Shown here one piece after another: positions 16,234 to 25,537 of a stretch of 64,000 bases of DNA. A program made the translations under genes and the position numbers. The DNA lies in assembly GCA_023395395.1 (NCBI GenBank), contig JAEWZH010000003.1, positions 62,001-126,000 on the forward strand. Direction: 5' to 3'. Each line of letters begins with the position of its first letter. The stretch's first letter is position 1. A model generated the notes under the pieces. The model was given only the letters and a program-made list of their open reading frames with translations. It was not told the DNA's origin and did no database searches. Origin of the DNA: Bacteroidota bacterium (GTDB lineage Bacteria > Bacteroidota > Bacteroidia > Bacteroidales > Porphyromonadaceae).

Positions 16234-16890
16234 ATGGATAAGAAAGGAATAATAGTTGTCTCAGGTGGAGTGGATAGCATCACTCTGCTCTATGATAAAA
16301 GGGAGGAGATTGCTCTCGCACTTACTTTTAGGTATGGTTCAAACCACCAAGATAAGGAGGTGCCTTGTGCCGTGTACCACTGCCAAAAACTGGGTATCCC
16401 CCACAAGGTGATAGACCTTGACTTCGTTCGCTCTATGCAAAGTTCCCTACTACAAGGGGCTGAAGCAATCCCAACAGGAGCGTATGAGGAGAACAATATG
16501 AAGAGTACCGTAGTCCCATTCCGCAACGGTGTGATGCTTGCTATCGCAGCCGCTTTTGCCGAGGATAGAGGACTCAGTAAGGTTTTTATCGCCAATCACT
16601 TTGGAGATCACGCTATCTATCCCGACTGTACAAGTGCATTTATCAAGGGGATGAATGAAGCGATGTATCAAGGAACGTACAATAAGGTGGAGGTCTCTGC
16701 GCCCTATACAGGTAAATCCAAGGCTGAGATTGTAGCTATTGGCTCTGCTCTAGGTGTAGAGTACGAGCACACTTGGAGCTGCTATAAGGGATTGGAGCTT
16801 CCTTGTGGTGTATGCGCTACTTGCAGAGAGAGGATTGAAGCATTTGAGAGGAACGGTCTGATCGACCCACTAAGATACCAAGAGCCATGA
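16234..16890 (+). CDS. queC: 7-cyano-7-deazaguanine synthase QueC
   Basis: QueC uses ATP and ammonia to turn 7-carboxy-7-deazaguanine into preQ0 for the tRNA base queuosine. The 218-residue protein starts MDKKGIIVVSGGVDS, whose SGGVDS (10-15) is the PP-loop that binds ATP. The zinc-binding cysteines are in SCYKGLELPCGVCATC near the C-terminus. A longer reading frame starts at 16045, but that stretch is the complement of the trp leader and has no family similarity. The gene begins the queC-queD-queE operon and overlaps queD by four bases. Confidence 0.95.
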   Translation: MDKKGIIVVSGGVDSITLLYDKREEIALALTFRYGSNHQDKEVPCAVYHCQKLGIPHKVIDLDFVRSMQSSLLQGAEAIPTGAYEENNMKSTVVPFRNGVMLAIAAAFAEDRGLSKVFIANHFGDHAIYPDCTSAFIKGMNEAMYQGTYNKVEVSAPYTGKSKAEIVAIGSALGVEYEHTWSCYKGLELPCGVCATCRERIEAFERNGLIDPLRYQEP

Positions 16891-17327
16891 GTAAAAAGCT
16901 GATACGGGCAGAGCGCTACCACGACATCTGTTGTGGACATAGGGTGGTAGATCATGAGAGCAAGTGCAAGCATCTCCATGGGCACAATTATCGTTTCCAC
17001 TTCGCCATCGAAGCCGAAGAGGGGTTAGACAGTCTCGGGAGAGTTCTCGACTTTAGCATCATCAAAGACACCCTATGTGAGTGGCTAGAGGAGCAATGGG
17101 ACCATAAGTTCCTCATCTTTGACCAAGACCCCTTCCTCGAGACGCTTAGACAGCTCAGTCCAGAGAGCTTGGTGGTGGTACCCTTCAACCCCACGGCAGA
17201 GAATATCGCTGAGTATATGCTATACCACGTGGCTCCACCATTACTTGCCCCTTACCGTTGCAGGCTGGCGGAGGTGAGAATTGAGGAAACCCGCAAGTGC
17301 TCAGTCACAGCACGTTTGGAAGAATGA
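16887..17327 (+). CDS. queD: 6-carboxy-5,6,7,8-tetrahydropterin synthase QueD
   Basis: QueD makes 6-carboxytetrahydropterin from dihydroneopterin triphosphate, the first queuosine-specific step. The 146-residue protein has the zinc histidines His18, His31 and His33 (in CGHRV and HLHGHNY) and the catalytic Cys27. The C-terminal ETRKCSVTARLE is typical of the PTPS/QueD fold. It overlaps queC by four bases at its start and queE by four at its end (ATGA), so the three are co-translated. Confidence 0.95.
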   Translation: MSKKLIRAERYHDICCGHRVVDHESKCKHLHGHNYRFHFAIEAEEGLDSLGRVLDFSIIKDTLCEWLEEQWDHKFLIFDQDPFLETLRQLSPESLVVVPFNPTAENIAEYMLYHVAPPLLAPYRCRLAEVRIEETRKCSVTARLEE

Positions 17328-17932
17328 CAAAGCACAAACTCAGGCTAGTGGAGCTCTTTGAGAGCCTACAGGGAGAGGGTGCCAATACAGGGCGCCTCGT
17401 GATCTTCGCCCGCCTTACCGGTTGTAATCTCAACTGTCCTTTTTGCGATACCGAATACAACAAAGTGATACTAGAGCTCACACCCCCCGAGCTTCTAACC
17501 AAGATACAAAAAGAATTTCCTCACTGTAAAAGCATCATCTGGACAGGGGGCGAACCTACTCTGCAGCTGACAGAGGAGATAGTAGGGCTATTCAAAGAGG
17601 CAGGCTATTGGCAAGCGCTTGAAAGCAATGGTCTGAAGCCTGCACCGATGGGATTGGACTACATCACCCTTTCGCCCAAGGGAAATACTCGTCCACAGGT
17701 ACTGAAAAATTATGGTGGGCGCACAGTCGGAGAGATACGCATGGCTATTGCGGATGGTGACACCTTGCCACCAATAGAGGAATTACCCAGAGCGGAGCAC
17801 TACTTCCTCTCTCCTATTTTCGATGGCGACACCATCGTGTCTGCCAATATCCAACACTGCCAGACCCTCATCCGACTTGAACCTCGGTGGCGCCTATCTC
17901 TACAGACCCACAAGCTCATCGGCATCCGCTAG
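17324..17932 (+). CDS. queE: 7-carboxy-7-deazaguanine synthase QueE (radical SAM)
   Basis: QueE is a radical SAM enzyme that contracts the pterin ring to 7-carboxy-7-deazaguanine. The 202-residue protein starts MTKHKLRLVELFESLQGEG, and the cluster motif TGCNLNCPFCD supplies Cys34, Cys38 and Cys41. TGGEPTLQ is the SAM-binding GGEP motif. The start at 17324 is set by the ATGA overlap with queD; an earlier in-frame start at 17297 would overlap queD more deeply. The next enzyme in the pathway, QueF, is not in the window. Confidence 0.94.
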   Translation: MTKHKLRLVELFESLQGEGANTGRLVIFARLTGCNLNCPFCDTEYNKVILELTPPELLTKIQKEFPHCKSIIWTGGEPTLQLTEEIVGLFKEAGYWQALESNGLKPAPMGLDYITLSPKGNTRPQVLKNYGGRTVGEIRMAIADGDTLPPIEELPRAEHYFLSPIFDGDTIVSANIQHCQTLIRLEPRWRLSLQTHKLIGIR

Positions 17933-18083
17933 CGCAAAACATCATTTTCACAAAGAAGATTATCTTCAATAAAGTGTGTGCGAAGTAAAAGTCAAATAAC
18001 CAATAATAAGGCATAAGACCCCCGGCACCCATCTTTTTAGCATTCTTTATTATGGTAAATAGTAAAGGTAGGGGATAAATGAC

Positions 18084-18091
18084 TATATTTG
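18084..18091 (+). promoter_or_regulatory. Probable -7 element of the moxR-bat operon (TATATTTG)
   Basis: TATATTTG fits TAnnTTTG and lies 72 bases before the moxR ATG. No clear -33 partner is seen. This is the only good promoter-like match in the gap between queE and moxR. Confidence 0.45.
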
Positions 18092-18162
18092 CGGACATTA
18101 GGGCATAATTATTGAGAAAGGGACGCCCTAATCATAAGATTATAAATTAATTATTAGCATAG

Positions 18163-19161
18163 ATGGACGAGAGCAGAGTAGACGTGAGGGCACTCACAGA
18201 ACTAATTGAGCGGGAGAGTGGATTCCTCGACCTCCTTGAGAGTGGCATGAACAAGGTGATTGTTGGGCAAAAGCACCTGAGGGAAAGCCTATTGATTGGG
18301 TTACTTGCTGATGGGCATATCCTACTGGAGGGAGTACCAGGTCTGGCCAAAACCTTGGCGATTAAGACACTTTCGGACTTGATGGACGCCAAGTTTAGCC
18401 GTATCCAGTTTACCCCTGATTTACTCCCGGCCGATGTCATCGGCACTCAAATCTATAGTCAAAAAAATGAGAGCTTTAGCGTAAAGCACGGTCCTATCTT
18501 CGCCAATCTAGTATTGGCTGATGAGATTAACCGTGCGCCTGCCAAGGTGCAGAGTGCACTTCTCGAGGCGATGCAGGAGCATCAGGTGACTATTGCAGAG
18601 CAGACCTTCAAGCTTCCAAGCCCATTCCTAGTGATGGCGACCCAAAACCCTATCGATCAAGAGGGTACTTACCAGTTGCCTGAGGCACAGAGCGACCGTT
18701 TTATGCTCAAAGTGGTGGTTGGCTATCCTACCAAAACTGAGGAACAGCAGATAGTAGAGGCTCAGATTAGGAGACAAAAGCCGAGTGTGACTCCTGTAGT
18801 CAATACAGATCAGATACTCAAGGCACGTGATATCGTCCATCAAGTGTACATCGACGAGAAGATTCACAAGTATATTATCGACATCGTATTTGCCACTCGT
18901 TTCCCCGCCGAAGCGGGCTTGTCCAATCTCCGTGGTATGATCAGCAATGGAGCTTCTCCTCGCGCATCCATCAATCTAGCCCTAGCTGCTAGAGCCTATG
19001 CCTTCATCAAGCACCGTGGCTTTGTCATCCCTGAGGATGTGCGCGCAGTGTGCCATGATGTACTCAGACATAGGATTGCGCTTAGCTATGAGGCTGAGGC
19101 CAACAATCTCGTGCCAGAGGAAATCATCAGCGAGATATTGAATAAGGTTCAGGTGCCTTAA
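18163..19161 (+). CDS. MoxR-family AAA+ ATPase
   Basis: MoxR ATPases act as chaperone-like partners of von Willebrand factor A (VWA) proteins. The 332-residue protein contains Walker A LEGVPGLAKT, Walker B VLADEINRAP and the sensor motif ATQNPIDQEGTYQLPEAQSDRF typical of the AAA_3 domain, followed by a helical lid. It heads an operon with DUF58 and the Bat genes, the usual Bacteroidota arrangement, so its likely job is assembling or activating the BatA/BatB complex. The six-base gap to the next gene supports one transcript. Confidence 0.93.
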   Translation: MDESRVDVRALTELIERESGFLDLLESGMNKVIVGQKHLRESLLIGLLADGHILLEGVPGLAKTLAIKTLSDLMDAKFSRIQFTPDLLPADVIGTQIYSQKNESFSVKHGPIFANLVLADEINRAPAKVQSALLEAMQEHQVTIAEQTFKLPSPFLVMATQNPIDQEGTYQLPEAQSDRFMLKVVVGYPTKTEEQQIVEAQIRRQKPSVTPVVNTDQILKARDIVHQVYIDEKIHKYIIDIVFATRFPAEAGLSNLRGMISNGASPRASINLALAARAYAFIKHRGFVIPEDVRAVCHDVLRHRIALSYEAEANNLVPEEIISEILNKVQVP

Positions 19162-19167
19162 GCGGGG

Positions 19168-20040
19168 ATGGAGACTCAAGACCTCTTACAGAAGATACGC
19201 CGTATAGAGATAAAATCGAAGAGGCTCTCCCAAAATATTTTTTCGGGAGAGTATCGCTCTGCATTCAAAGGCAGGGGTATGTCTTTTAGCGAAGTACGGG
19301 AGTATCAGATAGGGGATGATGTACGAGATATCGACTGGAATGTAACCGCCCGGTATGCCAAACCCTTTGTAAAGGTATACGAAGAGGAGCGTGAACTGAC
19401 CATGATACTCCTAGTGGACGTCTCAGAGAGTGGTCTCTTTGGCACGGCGGAGCGCACCAAACGTCAGCTGATTGCTGAGGTAGCCGGCACACTCGCCTTT
19501 AGCACCATCACCAATAACGACAAGGTAGGAGTGATCTTTTTCTCAGACAGAGTGGAGAAGTTCATCCCACCAGGAAAGGGAAGAAAGCATGTACTGCACA
19601 TCCTCTCGGAGATCCTTAGATTAGAACCCAAGGGCAAGGGGACAAACCTATCCCAAGCGCTAATTTATGCCAACAACGTGCAGAAGAAGCAGTGTACGCT
19701 CTTTATCCTCTCAGATTTTATCGACGAGAGTGCGTACGAGCAGACCCTTAATGTGGTGAGTCGCAAGCATCAAGTGATGGCGATGCAGGTGTATGACCCC
19801 AAGGAGACTGAGCTACCCAATGTGGGACTACTCAGAGTGCAGGATGCTGAAAGCGGAGAAATCACGATGGTGGATAGCTCGTCTAGAAGAGTCCGAGATA
19901 TGTATCGCGACTACTGGCAGAGATTGACGACTAAAATGAGTGAAGCACTGACAAAGTATGACATCAACTTTGTGAGTAGCCCGACAAATGAAGATTACGT
20001 CCCAGCTCTGCAAAGGTTATTTAATAAGAGTAGCAGGTGA
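19168..20040 (+). CDS. DUF58 domain protein
   Basis: The soluble 290-residue protein opens with the DUF58 signature GRGMSFSEVREYQIGDDVRDIDWNVTAR (split here as GRGMSFSEVREY and GDDVRDIDWN). A VWA-like half follows with MILLVDVSESGLFG, a MIDAS-like sequence. DUF58 proteins accompany MoxR ATPases in nearly all genomes that have them. It lies between moxR (six bases upstream) and a membrane protein (GTGA overlap downstream). The molecular role is unknown. Confidence 0.9.
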   Translation: METQDLLQKIRRIEIKSKRLSQNIFSGEYRSAFKGRGMSFSEVREYQIGDDVRDIDWNVTARYAKPFVKVYEEERELTMILLVDVSESGLFGTAERTKRQLIAEVAGTLAFSTITNNDKVGVIFFSDRVEKFIPPGKGRKHVLHILSEILRLEPKGKGTNLSQALIYANNVQKKQCTLFILSDFIDESAYEQTLNVVSRKHQVMAMQVYDPKETELPNVGLLRVQDAESGEITMVDSSSRRVRDMYRDYWQRLTTKMSEALTKYDINFVSSPTNEDYVPALQRLFNKSSR

Positions 20041-21011
20041 AGCGTATTAGAGAACATATTATCATAGGAGTGATTGTATTGATAGCACTTCTTACATCTC
20101 CGGGGCTTTGGAGCCAGGAGGTGAGAGTGATACCAAAACTAGAGCGCTCCACTATACTGATTGGGGAACAAGTACAGCTCAATGTGCGGGTTGTCTACCC
20201 AAACAACCAAGTTATGCGGTTGGTACTCCCTGAGGATACCCTAGTATCTGGCGTGGAGATCATAGAGAGTGTGTTGGTAGACTCTATTGTCGTCAATAAT
20301 CTACTCAACGAGATGGTCTACAATGTGACCATCACGAGCTTTGACTCGGCGACCTATATGCTAAGAAATATCAATGCCCTTGTGGGAGACTCGGTTTACA
20401 CTAGTACAGATGAACTTAGTCTCATCGTCAATACAATACCTATTGACTTGAGTGTCCCTACAGAGCCAATGGATATTAAGGGGCAGTGGCGACCAAAGTT
20501 TGTATGGCAAGATTATCTGTTGTATCTCTATATCCTATTGGGAATTGTGGCACTCATAGTCGCTGCTTACTATCTGCGGAGGTATCTGATAAAGCGTAGA
20601 AAGAGGCAAGAGGGGGCTCCTGAGGAGATATATTTGCAAGATCCATATCTGGAAGCGATACAAAGTATTCAGATCCTAAAGCGACAAGAGCTTTGGGAGC
20701 ACAATCAGGTCAAAGAGTACTATACTCAATTGACAGATATCCTACGTCGATACCTATGGCGTGTCTATGCTATCGATACGATGGATAAAACTTCGAGTGA
20801 GATATTGGAGACATTCCGCACCAAAATCGGGAAAGATCGGATGTACACCGAACTGAGTAGGATACTACAGACTGCAGATCTGGCGAAGTTTGCGAGATAT
20901 CAGCCTGATTCGAATGACAATATCAGCCTCTTATCGGCATCTATTGCCTTTATCGAGGAACACAAACCGGCAGCTGAGGAAACTAAGAAAGAGGGAGGAG
21001 AGGAATTATGA
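20037..21011 (+). CDS. Bat-operon membrane protein with signal peptide
   Basis: The 324-residue protein starts with GTG inside the DUF58 stop region (GTGA overlap). It has a signal peptide of about 26 residues, a beta-rich extracytoplasmic domain (about 27-150) recalling the start of BatD, one transmembrane helix (YLYILLGIVALIVAAYYLRR, about 162-181), and a cytoplasmic domain of some 130 residues. The gene occupies the usual slot between DUF58 and batA in Bacteroidota. I infer that it is part of the Bat complex; its exact role is unknown. Confidence 0.7.
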   Translation: MKRIREHIIIGVIVLIALLTSPGLWSQEVRVIPKLERSTILIGEQVQLNVRVVYPNNQVMRLVLPEDTLVSGVEIIESVLVDSIVVNNLLNEMVYNVTITSFDSATYMLRNINALVGDSVYTSTDELSLIVNTIPIDLSVPTEPMDIKGQWRPKFVWQDYLLYLYILLGIVALIVAAYYLRRYLIKRRKRQEGAPEEIYLQDPYLEAIQSIQILKRQELWEHNQVKEYYTQLTDILRRYLWRVYAIDTMDKTSSEILETFRTKIGKDRMYTELSRILQTADLAKFARYQPDSNDNISLLSASIAFIEEHKPAAEETKKEGGEEL

Positions 21012-21988
21012 CGTGGGCTAACCCTGGATACTTTTGGCTACTTCTTCTCATCCCGCTATTTATATGGTTGTACATCAAGAGGGAGAAGAACCCAGCTACA
21101 TTCACACTGAGCACAATCAATGCGTTTAAAGGTCGGAAAGTATCATGGCGTACCCGCCTTAGTTGGCTACCCTTTGCTTTGGCAATCGTAGGTTATGCTA
21201 TTGGTATCGTAGCGCTTGCTCGACCACAGAGTAGCGACTCCTATTCTACTCAGAGTACCGAGGGGATCAATATCGTATTGGCACTTGATATATCGGGAAG
21301 TATGCTCGCTCGAGACTTAGAACCCAATCGTTTTGAGGCGGCTAAAATAGTCGCAGGGGAGTTTATCAGCTCTCGTCCCAATGATAATATCGGGCTCGTG
21401 GTCTTTGCGGGAGAAAGCTACACACAGTGCCCTCTAACGACTGATCACGCTGTACTCCTCAACATGGTGAACTCTGTGGAGATGGGATTGGTGAATGATG
21501 GGACTGCTATTGGAAGCGGGTTGGCCACAGCGGTAAACAGGCTGAAAGATATTGATAAGGGCAGTAAGGTGGTTATTTTGCTCACCGATGGCACCAACAA
21601 CTCAGGAACAATAGCACCCGTAACAGCGGCAGAGATTGCGGAGAGTTTCGGAATCCGAGTTTATACGATTGGTGTGGGGACGAAGGGGGAGGCACTCTAC
21701 CCAATTCAGACCATCCTAGGTATCGAATATATGCCTATGCAAGTAGAAATTGACGAGGCGAGTCTTCAAAAAATCGCAAAGACTACCGGGGGGCAGTATT
21801 TCCGTGCAACAGACAACAATAGTCTAAGGGCAATCTATGCTGAGATTGACCAACTGGAAAAGACCAAACTCAAGGTAGAGAGCTTTACACAAAAGGAAGA
21901 GCACTTTCCCCCTTTTGTATGGGGTGCCCTAGTAGCTCTCTTCATAGCTCTTTTACTGAGGAGCACACTATTTAGGAGGATGCCATAA
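21008..21988 (+). CDS. batA: BatA, VWA-domain membrane protein
   Basis: BatA is an inner-membrane protein of the Bacteroides aerotolerance operon. The 326 residues begin with two hydrophobic segments (WLLLLIPLFIWLYI and WLPFALAIVGYAIGIVALA). A VWA domain follows with a complete MIDAS, LALDISGSM, plus a downstream TDGTNNSG, and a final transmembrane segment (GALVALFIALLLRSTLF). It overlaps its upstream neighbour by four bases and abuts batB by one base. The intact metal site suggests it binds a partner protein. Confidence 0.92.
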   Translation: MTWANPGYFWLLLLIPLFIWLYIKREKNPATFTLSTINAFKGRKVSWRTRLSWLPFALAIVGYAIGIVALARPQSSDSYSTQSTEGINIVLALDISGSMLARDLEPNRFEAAKIVAGEFISSRPNDNIGLVVFAGESYTQCPLTTDHAVLLNMVNSVEMGLVNDGTAIGSGLATAVNRLKDIDKGSKVVILLTDGTNNSGTIAPVTAAEIAESFGIRVYTIGVGTKGEALYPIQTILGIEYMPMQVEIDEASLQKIAKTTGGQYFRATDNNSLRAIYAEIDQLEKTKLKVESFTQKEEHFPPFVWGALVALFIALLLRSTLFRRMP

Positions 21989-23013
21989 TGAGGTTTTTAC
22001 ATCCATACATACTTTTACTGCTCATACCATTGGCAATATTTGCTATCTTTCTTATATGGAAGATCGCAAATCAGCGCAAAGAACTGAAGCATTTTGGAGA
22101 GACTGAATTGGTACGCTTACTGATGCCAGACCTTTCTCTACGTAGAAAACTTACCAAGGAGATGGTACTATTACTGTCTATTGCCTTGATGGTGGTGGCT
22201 CTGGCTCGCCCACAAATGGGCTCCAAAAGTGAGACCGTAGAGCGACAAGGAATCGAACTCATGATAGCGATGGATATCTCCAATTCCATGCTCTCTGACG
22301 ATGTGAAACCAAGCCGTCTGGCGAGGGCGAAGGCTATCGTTTCAAGAATGATTGACAAAATGGGGAATAATAAGATTGGACTTATTTTCTTTGCAGGTGA
22401 CGCCTATGTCCAGCTCCCCATTACTGGAGATATGATTTCAGCCAAAATGTTTCTCAACAATGCTTCACCTGATCTAATTCAAATTCAAGGCACCGTATTG
22501 GATGATGCTATTAATCTAGCTACTCGCAGCTTTTCGAGCGATCAGCAAGCCTCTAAGGCTATCGTATTGATTACCGATGCTGAGAACCATGAGGGCGATG
22601 TGATTTATGCAGTCAAAGAGGCACGAAAGTTTGGAATACTGGTAAACGTTGTCGGAATCGGTTCAACCCAAGGAGGTCCCATTCCCCTGCCGGAGGGTGG
22701 CTACCTTCAAAGCAACGAAGGTATGGTGATTACCAAGCTCAATGAGCAACTCGGTATGGAGATAGCTACGGCTTCGGGAGGCATCTACGTACGTGCCAAT
22801 GATGTATCTCAGACCGTAAAACTGTTGCAAGATCGGTTAGATAACCTAGATCAGTCTAAAATGGAAATGAAGATTTATTCGGCTTATAACGAAGTTTATT
22901 ACATTCCATTGGGACTAGGACTATTACTCTTGGTGATAGACTTTATATTGCTAGACAGAAAAAATAGATACTTCAAGAGGATTCAGCTATTTGAGCGAAA
23001 GGATAAGATGTAA
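21988..23013 (+). CDS. batB: BatB, VWA-domain membrane protein
   Basis: BatB is the second VWA protein of the operon. The 341 residues have an N-terminal membrane segment (ILLLLIPLAIFAIFLIW), a second one (MVLLLSIALMVVALA), a VWA domain with the MIDAS-like IAMDISNSM (DxSxS intact) and a TDAENHEGD loop, and a C-terminal membrane segment (IPLGLGLLLLVIDFILL). The start ATG shares one base with the batA stop, and the stop shares one base with the batC start. Both VWA proteins keep the metal-binding residues. Confidence 0.92.
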   Translation: MRFLHPYILLLLIPLAIFAIFLIWKIANQRKELKHFGETELVRLLMPDLSLRRKLTKEMVLLLSIALMVVALARPQMGSKSETVERQGIELMIAMDISNSMLSDDVKPSRLARAKAIVSRMIDKMGNNKIGLIFFAGDAYVQLPITGDMISAKMFLNNASPDLIQIQGTVLDDAINLATRSFSSDQQASKAIVLITDAENHEGDVIYAVKEARKFGILVNVVGIGSTQGGPIPLPEGGYLQSNEGMVITKLNEQLGMEIATASGGIYVRANDVSQTVKLLQDRLDNLDQSKMEMKIYSAYNEVYYIPLGLGLLLLVIDFILLDRKNRYFKRIQLFERKDKM

Positions 23014-23735
23014 TGAAACGATTGTTACTAGTCATACTCATAATGTCAGTGCTTCCTCTCTCTCTCTTTGTCCAGAAGGAGGTAAGGAGCCAAGTACGGA
23101 AAGGCAATAGCCTTTTTGAAAAAGAACGATACACTGAGGCTGAGATTGAGTACCGCAAGGCTCTTGAGCTCAATCCTAGCGACCCTGAGGGGAACTATAA
23201 TCTTGCCAACACACTCTATCGAACCAAGCGCAATGAGGAAGCGGGGAAGATTTATCAGGAACTACTGAAGGAGATCAAATTAATGTCGAAGGAGCAAGCC
23301 GCTGATCTTGCTCACAATGCGGGCAATTTGGCGATGAAAGAGAAGAAGTACGAGGAGGCTATAGAGCTCTACAAGGAATCCCTCCGTCGGCGACCAACTG
23401 ATGAGGAGACTCGGTACAATCTCGCCCTTGCTCAAAAACTCCTCGAGAAGGAGAAACAAGAAAGTGGTGGAGGAGAGAACCAACAACAGCAAAATCAGCA
23501 GCAACAACAAGATGACCAGCAGAAGGATCAGCAACAGCAACAGCAGCAACAGGAGCAAAGCGATAAAGAAAATAAGGAGCAGCAGCAACAAGCTCAGAGC
23601 CAACGTATGAGCCAAGATAATGCAGAGAAGATACTAGAGGCGTTTATCCAAGATGAAAAGGATACACAGCGTAAGGTGGAGCAGATGAAGCAACAGCAGC
23701 AACAAGGCAGGAAGTCAAGACCTAAGAATTGGTAA
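23013..23735 (+). CDS. batC: BatC, TPR protein with a glutamine-rich tail
   Basis: BatC has a signal-like N-terminus (MKRLLLVILIMSVLPLSLFV) and two or three TPR units (about 30-130), with motifs such as AEIEYRKALELNPSDPEGNYN. A low-complexity tail at about 148-205 consists almost only of Gln, Glu and Lys, encoded by CAR codons (23479-23610). BatC of other Bacteroidota also has a charged tail, but the run of glutamines here is striking. The CAA/CAG tract could vary in length by slippage. It abuts batB by one base and batD by one base. Confidence 0.88.
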   Translation: MKRLLLVILIMSVLPLSLFVQKEVRSQVRKGNSLFEKERYTEAEIEYRKALELNPSDPEGNYNLANTLYRTKRNEEAGKIYQELLKEIKLMSKEQAADLAHNAGNLAMKEKKYEEAIELYKESLRRRPTDEETRYNLALAQKLLEKEKQESGGGENQQQQNQQQQQDDQQKDQQQQQQQQEQSDKENKEQQQQAQSQRMSQDNAEKILEAFIQDEKDTQRKVEQMKQQQQQGRKSRPKNW

Positions 23736-25531
23736 TGATGATCAGAGTACAACAATACATACTGACTACGCTTCTCCTCTTAGTGAGTACGCTCGCTTGG
23801 GGGCAGGATGGAGTAAACTTTGAAGTCGTAGTCCCCAACCATATCATTGCCGGCAAGCCGTTCAAAGTCGAGCTCACCGTGAATGCCTCCGCAAAAGACG
23901 CCAAGCTAGCCACCCCCGATGGGCTTCAACTCCTCTATGGTCCAGCTATAAGCACCAGCTCTAGCATGAGGATTATCAATGGGAAGCGCTCTTCCAGCAG
24001 ATCCACAATATTCACCTATACTTTTCTGGCGGAGAAGGAGGGCAACTACATCATTCCTGAGGCTTCAGTAGAAATCGATGGTGCTACTTATAGGACTACT
24101 GCAAGACGTATCAAAGTATTTAGCCAAGGCACGGCGGCAGAAGAGTCCACCTCAGCAGATGGTAGCATCTCCAATGACGATCTCTATATCGTAGCTACTC
24201 CAAGCAAGCAGAGGGTATACGAGCAGGAAGCTGTTACAGTTAATTACAAGCTTTACTCCAGGCTAGAAAATCCCCAGTTTACCAATATCACCTTTCCTGA
24301 CTACGAGGGATTTGTGCAATATGTCCAAAACAATGGGAGCAATGCCCAGTTTCAAGCTGAGCAAGTCAATGGCAAACTTTATTACACTGCCAACTTCCAC
24401 TCAGTAGTATTACATCCGCAAAGATCTGGCAAACTGACTATCAAACCAGCGGAGTTTGAGATGCTAGTGAGTATGCCCATCTCAAATCCTCAGCGCAGCA
24501 TCTTTGATGCTTTCTTTGACAACTTCCAACAAGTATCGAAGAAAATCCGTACCAAGCCAATTACCATAGAGGTGCAGCCACTGCCTTCTCCTAAGCCGGA
24601 GGGGTTCAATGGGGCAGTGGGGCAGTTCTACATCTCTTCAGAGATTCCCACAAAGGTATTGAAGACCAACGAGAGCTTCACAATGAAGATTACCCTCGAA
24701 GGACGTGGTAATATCAAACTAGCACAAATTCCTGAGCCTCTCTTTCCAGAAGGCTTTGAGACCTATGACCCCAAGGAGACTGACGAAACCGAGGTTAGTG
24801 GAGGGCAGACTCGTGGCAGCAAGAGTAAGGAATTCTTTGCAGTCCCACGCCATGTCGGTGACTTCGTGATTCCAGCAATCCCTTTTGTTTACTTCGATCC
24901 CTCAAAGGGAAGCTATCAATCCATCACAGTCCCCGAGACCAAGTTGCACATAGATAAAGGAGACGCGACCGAGTCTACAGCAATATCGGGGCGATCCAAT
25001 AGCGAAGATATAAAGTACATCAATCAGGATATTCGGTATCTCAAGAGTAGTCGAAACTCAACCGACCTAGTCTCTAACAGTTGGCACAATAATTGGTGGT
25101 TCTTTGTTATCGTCACACTCATTCTCATTGCTGCAATCATAATAGACAAAAAGCTGGAAGCAGATAGCGCAGACACAGCACTCAATCGTAGTCGAAAGGC
25201 AGGCAGGACAGCCCAGAAGTACCTAAAACTCGCCAATAAGATGAGAAGTAAGGGAGAAGCGTCTTCATATTACGAGGCACTACTCAAAGGACTAAGCGAC
25301 TATCTCAGGGGCAAGTTTCACATTCCTCTTTCAGAGCTCTCCAAAGAAAACATTCGAGCGACAATGGCTAGACATGGGGTGAGTGAAGAACTAATAGACG
25401 AAGCGATTGAGACCCTCTCTGCGCTCGAACTAGCCCGTTATACTCCGAGTGAAATCGAAGAGCGTAACGAACTATACGACCGAGCAGCAGGTGTGATTGA
25501 AGGTATACAAAAGACCAAACCAAAGAGATAA
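23735..25531 (+). CDS. batD: BatD, aerotolerance-type membrane protein
   Basis: The protein of about 598 residues is the large periplasmic member of the Bat operon. It has a signal peptide (YILTTLLLLVSTLAWGQ), a series of Ig-like beta domains through about residue 430 that include the BatD motif FRVPRHVGDF-like FAVPRHVGDFVIPAI, one transmembrane helix (WWFFVIVTLILIAAIIIDKK), and a cytoplasmic helical tail. The start ATG at 23735 shares a base with the batC stop (TAATG); an ATG at 23738 is equally possible. The ORF could begin at a TTG at 23729, but this is less likely. Confidence 0.88.
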   Translation: MMIRVQQYILTTLLLLVSTLAWGQDGVNFEVVVPNHIIAGKPFKVELTVNASAKDAKLATPDGLQLLYGPAISTSSSMRIINGKRSSSRSTIFTYTFLAEKEGNYIIPEASVEIDGATYRTTARRIKVFSQGTAAEESTSADGSISNDDLYIVATPSKQRVYEQEAVTVNYKLYSRLENPQFTNITFPDYEGFVQYVQNNGSNAQFQAEQVNGKLYYTANFHSVVLHPQRSGKLTIKPAEFEMLVSMPISNPQRSIFDAFFDNFQQVSKKIRTKPITIEVQPLPSPKPEGFNGAVGQFYISSEIPTKVLKTNESFTMKITLEGRGNIKLAQIPEPLFPEGFETYDPKETDETEVSGGQTRGSKSKEFFAVPRHVGDFVIPAIPFVYFDPSKGSYQSITVPETKLHIDKGDATESTAISGRSNSEDIKYINQDIRYLKSSRNSTDLVSNSWHNNWWFFVIVTLILIAAIIIDKKLEADSADTALNRSRKAGRTAQKYLKLANKMRSKGEASSYYEALLKGLSDYLRGKFHIPLSELSKENIRATMARHGVSEELIDEAIETLSALELARYTPSEIEERNELYDRAAGVIEGIQKTKPKR

Positions 25532-25537
25532 GTGAAT

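Noticed and set aside
23280..23615. Leucine-rich ORF on the minus strand
   Set aside because: It is the complement of the CAA/CAG tract of batC and has no independent support.
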